A DNA stretch of 64,000 bases, taken from contig NZ_JNXC01000023.1 in NCBI RefSeq assembly GCF_000716595.1, positions 106,905 to 170,904 of the forward strand, written 5' to 3'. Shown here one piece after another: positions 61,286 to 64,000 of this stretch (the stretch's first letter is position 1; each line of letters begins with the position of its first letter). This stretch comes from Saccharothrix sp. NRRL B-16314 (lineage in GTDB: Bacteria > Actinomycetota > Actinomycetes > Mycobacteriales > Pseudonocardiaceae). The translations under genes were made by a program, and so were the position numbers. The notes under the pieces are model-generated. The model did not search any database. It saw nothing but the letters and a program-made list of their open reading frames with translations, and was not told where the DNA came from.

Positions 61286-63811
61286 TCACTCCTGCGGGCT
61301 CAGGTCGAACGCCCGCTCGGCGGCATCGGTCTCGTTGTCGTCGTCCGCCTGGGCCGCGTTGAGGAACCACTTGACGGCCTCGTCGGTGCGGCCCGCGGCC
61401 TCCAGGTTGTCCGCGTAGGCGTAGAACAGCCGGGCGCTCCACGGCTCACGCCGCTTCTCGTCCAGGTCGTCGCCCTGCAGGGCCACCACGGCCGCGTCCA
61501 GCTGGCCCATGTCCCGACGGGCGCCGGCCGCGACGATCCGCAGCTCCACCGCCTCTTCGGGGGCCAGCGTCGACGCCTGCGCCTCACGTGCCAGCTCGAT
61601 CGCCCGCTCCGGACGCCCCAGCGCCCGCTCGCAGTCCGCCATCACCGCGACGTGCCCGGTGCTGTTCGACATGCGACGCGCGGCGCGAAGCTCGGACAAC
61701 GCCTCGGCCCACTCGCCCGCGTGGTACGCGGTCAGCCCGGCGGCCTCGCGAACCACCGCGACCCGCGCCGCCTTCGACCGCGCGTACCGCGCGTGCTCCA
61801 GCGCCAGCTCGGGCTCGCTGTCGATCAGCATGCCCGCCGCCGCGAGGTGCCGACCGACGATCTCGGCGAGACCCTTGGGCAGCCCGCGCAGCTCCTGCTT
61901 GACCTCGGGGTCGAGCGCGATGATGTCGGCGCCTTCAGGCACCTCAGGCGTACGGGTCCGCACGAACACCGGCTCGTCGGACTCGGGCGCCACAGCCCTC
62001 TCGGCCGCCGCAGGCGCGTCCAGCTCGCCGGCCCCAGTCCCATCAGCCTCAGCGTCGGCCTCAGCTTCAGCTTCAGCGTCGACCCCAGCCTCAGCCTCGG
62101 TCTCTGCTTCGCCGTCGGTCTCGTCCTGGTCCTCGGCCTCGCCGACCTCAGCCGCCTCGGTCACCGCCTCGCCGACCTCAGCCGCCTCGGTCACCGCCGC
62201 GTCGACAACAGCCGCGTCGGTCACAACAGCGTCGGTCACGGCCTCGTCGGCAGCAGTTCCCTCGGTGACCTCGGTGTCCTTGGTGACCTGCGGGTCATCG
62301 GCCTGCGCAACCCGGTCCTGGAACCTCGCGGCCCGATCACGGCTGCGGGCGTCCCGACGGTCGTCACTCGGCTTGTCGTACGCAGGCCGGTCATGCGACG
62401 GCTTGTCGTAGCGAGGCCGGTCATCCCGACGCTGGTGACCACCGGTGCGCTCGCCACCACGGTCATCACGACGCGGGTAACTCGGCCGCTCACCACCGCG
62501 GTCGTCCTTGCGGAACCCACCACGGTCACCGCTCGGCCGGTCATCCCGACGCGGGTAACCACCGGTGCGGTCACCACTCGGCCGATCGTCCCGCCGCGGA
62601 TAACCGCCGCCGCTGCTGCTGCTCGGACGCCCAGTGCCACCACGGTCGTCGCGGCGCGGGTAGCTGGTCCGCTCGCCACTCGGCCGATCGTCCCGACGGG
62701 GATAGCTGCTGCGCTCGCCGCCGGAACGGTCGTCGCGACGGGGGTAGCTGCTGCGGTCACCACTCGGACGGTCATCCCGACGCGGGTAACTGGTCCGCTC
62801 ACCACTCGGACGGTCATCCCGGCGCGGGTAGCTGCTGCGCTCACCACTCGGCCGGTCGTCGCGACGCGGGTAGCTGGTCCGTTCACCGCTCGGCCGGTCG
62901 TCCCGGCGCGGGTAGCTGCTGCGCTCGCCGCCACGGTCGTCCTTGCGGAACCCACCGCGGTCGCCGCTGGGTCGGTCGTCCCGACGCGGGTAACCGCCAC
63001 CGCTGCTCGGACGCCCGCCGCCGGCCCTGTCGTCACGACGGGGGTAGCTGCTGCGCTCACCGCTTGGCCGGTCATCCCGGCGCGGGTAGCTGGTCCGCTC
63101 GCCACTCGGACGGTCATCCCGGCGCGGGTAGCTGCTGCGCTCGCCACCGCGGTCGTCCTTGCGGAACCCACCACGGTCACCGCTCGGCCGGTCATCCCGA
63201 CGCGGGTAACCACCGGTGCGGTCGCCACCGGACCGGTCGTCCCGGCGCTGGTAGCCGCCACTCGGTCGGTCGTCCCGGCGCGGGTAGCTGGAGCGCTCAC
63301 CACCGCGGTCGGCCCCACGGGGCGCACCGCGATCAGCGGAACCACGGTCGTAACGAGGCCGCTCGCCACGGCTGTCATCGCGCCGGAACCCGCCCCGGTC
63401 ACCGGTGCGGTCGTCGCGACGCGGCGCGCTGCCGCGATCGTCACGAGGCTTGTCATAGCGGGGGCGCTCACCGGAATCCCGGCGGAAGCCCCCACCCCGG
63501 TTGTCGTCCCGGCGCGGAGCCGCGCCACGGTCGTCACGGGGCTTGTCGTAGCGAGGCCGCTCGCCTCGGTTGTCATCTCGCCGGTCGCCGCCGCGCGGCT
63601 TGTCAGCGCTGCGGTACCGGTCGTTGCCGGGCCGGTCGTCGCGACGCGGTCCACCGGTCGCCCGGTCACCCGACCCGCGCGCGTCACGGCCACCGCCACT
63701 GCTCGCGGTCGGCTTGCGATTTCCCTGGGCACGGCCACCGTCGTCGGATCGGCGCGGTCGGTCTCCCTGGCCACGCTGACGGTCGCCGGGTCGATCCCCG
63801 AACCTGGGCAC
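61286..63811 (-). CDS. TPR protein with long Arg/Asp/Gly-rich repeat tail (Rv1691-like)
   Basis: An 841-residue protein. Residues 1-500 are disordered and built from about 30 units of 12-17 residues such as YPRRDDRPSGERSS, strongly charged with Arg, Asp and Gly. Residues 500-600 are acidic and Ala/Glu-rich. The last 230 residues are helical and TPR-like (ALDPEVKQELRGLPKGLAEI, YHAGEWAEALSELRAARRMS, LFYAYADNLEAAGRTDEAVK), as in Rv1691, which lacks such a long repeat tail as far as I recall. An Arg/Gly-rich tail suggests RNA or ribosome binding or condensate formation (inference). GTG 63811 has AGGAGGAG upstream. It follows the rRNA operon in the same direction. Confidence 0.85.
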   Translation of the reverse strand: MPRFGDRPGDRQRGQGDRPRRSDDGGRAQGNRKPTASSGGGRDARGSGDRATGGPRRDDRPGNDRYRSADKPRGGDRRDDNRGERPRYDKPRDDRGAAPRRDDNRGGGFRRDSGERPRYDKPRDDRGSAPRRDDRTGDRGGFRRDDSRGERPRYDRGSADRGAPRGADRGGERSSYPRRDDRPSGGYQRRDDRSGGDRTGGYPRRDDRPSGDRGGFRKDDRGGERSSYPRRDDRPSGERTSYPRRDDRPSGERSSYPRRDDRAGGGRPSSGGGYPRRDDRPSGDRGGFRKDDRGGERSSYPRRDDRPSGERTSYPRRDDRPSGERSSYPRRDDRPSGERTSYPRRDDRPSGDRSSYPRRDDRSGGERSSYPRRDDRPSGERTSYPRRDDRGGTGRPSSSSGGGYPRRDDRPSGDRTGGYPRRDDRPSGDRGGFRKDDRGGERPSYPRRDDRGGERTGGHQRRDDRPRYDKPSHDRPAYDKPSDDRRDARSRDRAARFQDRVAQADDPQVTKDTEVTEGTAADEAVTDAVVTDAAVVDAAVTEAAEVGEAVTEAAEVGEAEDQDETDGEAETEAEAGVDAEAEAEADAEADGTGAGELDAPAAAERAVAPESDEPVFVRTRTPEVPEGADIIALDPEVKQELRGLPKGLAEIVGRHLAAAGMLIDSEPELALEHARYARSKAARVAVVREAAGLTAYHAGEWAEALSELRAARRMSNSTGHVAVMADCERALGRPERAIELAREAQASTLAPEEAVELRIVAAGARRDMGQLDAAVVALQGDDLDEKRREPWSARLFYAYADNLEAAGRTDEAVKWFLNAAQADDDNETDAAERAFDLSPQE
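62440..63320. repeat. Tandem coding repeats of the TPR protein
   Basis: Roughly 42-51-base units, for example ones reading CGACGCGGGTAACCACCGGT or CGGCGCGGGTAGCTGCTGCG on the plus strand, recur in head-to-tail array inside the coding frame, with interspersed longer units carrying GGTCGTCCTTGCGGAACCCA (three times). Likely to vary in number by slippage or recombination. Confidence 0.85.
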
Positions 63812-63836
63812 TAGCTCCTCCTACTGTGGACACGCC

Positions 63837-63892
63837 GAAAGGGCTTGCGGTTTGGAGCACAAATCAATGTGCCCCCAACCACAAGCCCTTTC
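63837..63892 (-). terminator. rRNA operon terminator
   Basis: GAAAGGGCTTG and CAAGCCCTTTC pair perfectly over 11 bases and enclose a second stem (GGTT/AACC) and a third (GCAC/GTGC). It lies ten bases after the 5S 3' end and before the TPR gene, the expected position for the end of the rRNA transcript. Confidence 0.85.
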
Positions 63893-63901
63893 AGGGAAGA
63901 A

Positions 63902-64000
63902 TGTTCGGCGGCGTCCTACTCTCCCACACCCTCACGAGTGCAGTACCATCGGCGCTGGAAGGCTTAACTACCGGGTTCGGAATGGGACCGGGTGTTCCCC
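63902..64000 (-). rRNA. rrf: 5S ribosomal RNA, 5' end cut by window edge
   Basis: The reverse complement reads GGGGAACACCCGGTCCCATT, then CCGAACCCGGTAGTTAAGCC and ends GTAGGACGCCGCCGAACA. These are conserved 5S rRNA stem and loop sequences. About 15-20 bases at the 5' end lie beyond the window, and the 23S and 16S genes are expected further right. The 3' boundary is set from homology and could move by one or two bases. Confidence 0.97.

Noticed and set aside
61235..63814. An 859-residue plus-strand frame opposite the TPR gene, and a repeat array that could be taken for CRISPR.
   Set aside because: Repeats follow the codons of the minus-strand protein, spacers are not unique and no cas genes are near.

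Overview
The window is very high-GC (about 72-75% in most genes), with dense gene packing, GTG starts and many 4-base GTGA/ATGA stop-start overlaps. The gene content (Cvn conservon, SteA/SteB, Rv1691-Rv1711-type synteny, Streptomyces-style contractile injection genes) points to a filamentous actinomycete, most likely Pseudonocardiaceae (Saccharothrix/Lentzea/Actinosynnema type). The genus is an inference; no 16S sequence is present.

Region 1 (1-14.7 kb) is one end of an extracellular contractile injection system (eCIS). On the minus strand it holds a cap protein (DUF4255), an AAA+ ATPase, a DUF4157 protein, sheath, tube, two small assembly genes, a large VQR-repeat protein, a second tube protein and the first codons of the next gene; the cluster continues past the left edge. 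Between sheath and DUF4157 gene, on the opposite strand, sits a probable cargo cassette: a 1.1-kresidue protein ending in a cytidine-deaminase-like toxin domain, followed by an overlapping probable immunity gene. A second candidate cargo gene and a lower-GC zinc-ribbon gene bracketed by 41-bp direct repeats lie upstream of the cap gene.

Region 2 (14.7-21.5 kb) is a complete LivFGHM-type ABC transporter operon with an embedded acyl-CoA ligase and a terminal binding lipoprotein. Region 3 (21.6-25.9 kb) is a stress-type regulatory block: anti-sigma kinase, SigB/SigF-type sigma factor, membrane protein, release-factor-like protein, YbdK ligase and a STAS anti-anti-sigma factor. Region 4 (26-31.6 kb) pairs a TPR-CHAT protease with a divergent cytosolic subtilisin, a sigma factor and a translationally coupled protein of unknown function. 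This is the best candidate for an undescribed proteolytic signalling or defence module. Region 5 (31.7-38.3 kb) has a PAS-GGDEF-degenerate EAL protein, a methyltransferase and a Cvn conservon that lacks its DUF742 gene.

Region 6 (38.5-43.9 kb) is a NitT/TauT-type ABC transporter whose binding protein is separated from its ATPase and permeases by a 4-hydroxybenzoate hydroxylase gene. Region 7 (44-64 kb) is core actinobacterial chromosome in mycobacterial order: pseudouridine synthase, scpB, scpA, (RHH), parA, (arsR), xerD, (TM2 and DUF2752 genes, inverted-repeat array), NUDIX, pyrG, steB, steA, two tandem membrane paralogues, recN, nadK, tlyA, a small ORF, a HAD phosphatase and a TPR protein with a long Arg/Asp/Gly repeat tail. 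It ends at the terminator and 5S gene of an rRNA operon that runs leftward into the window.
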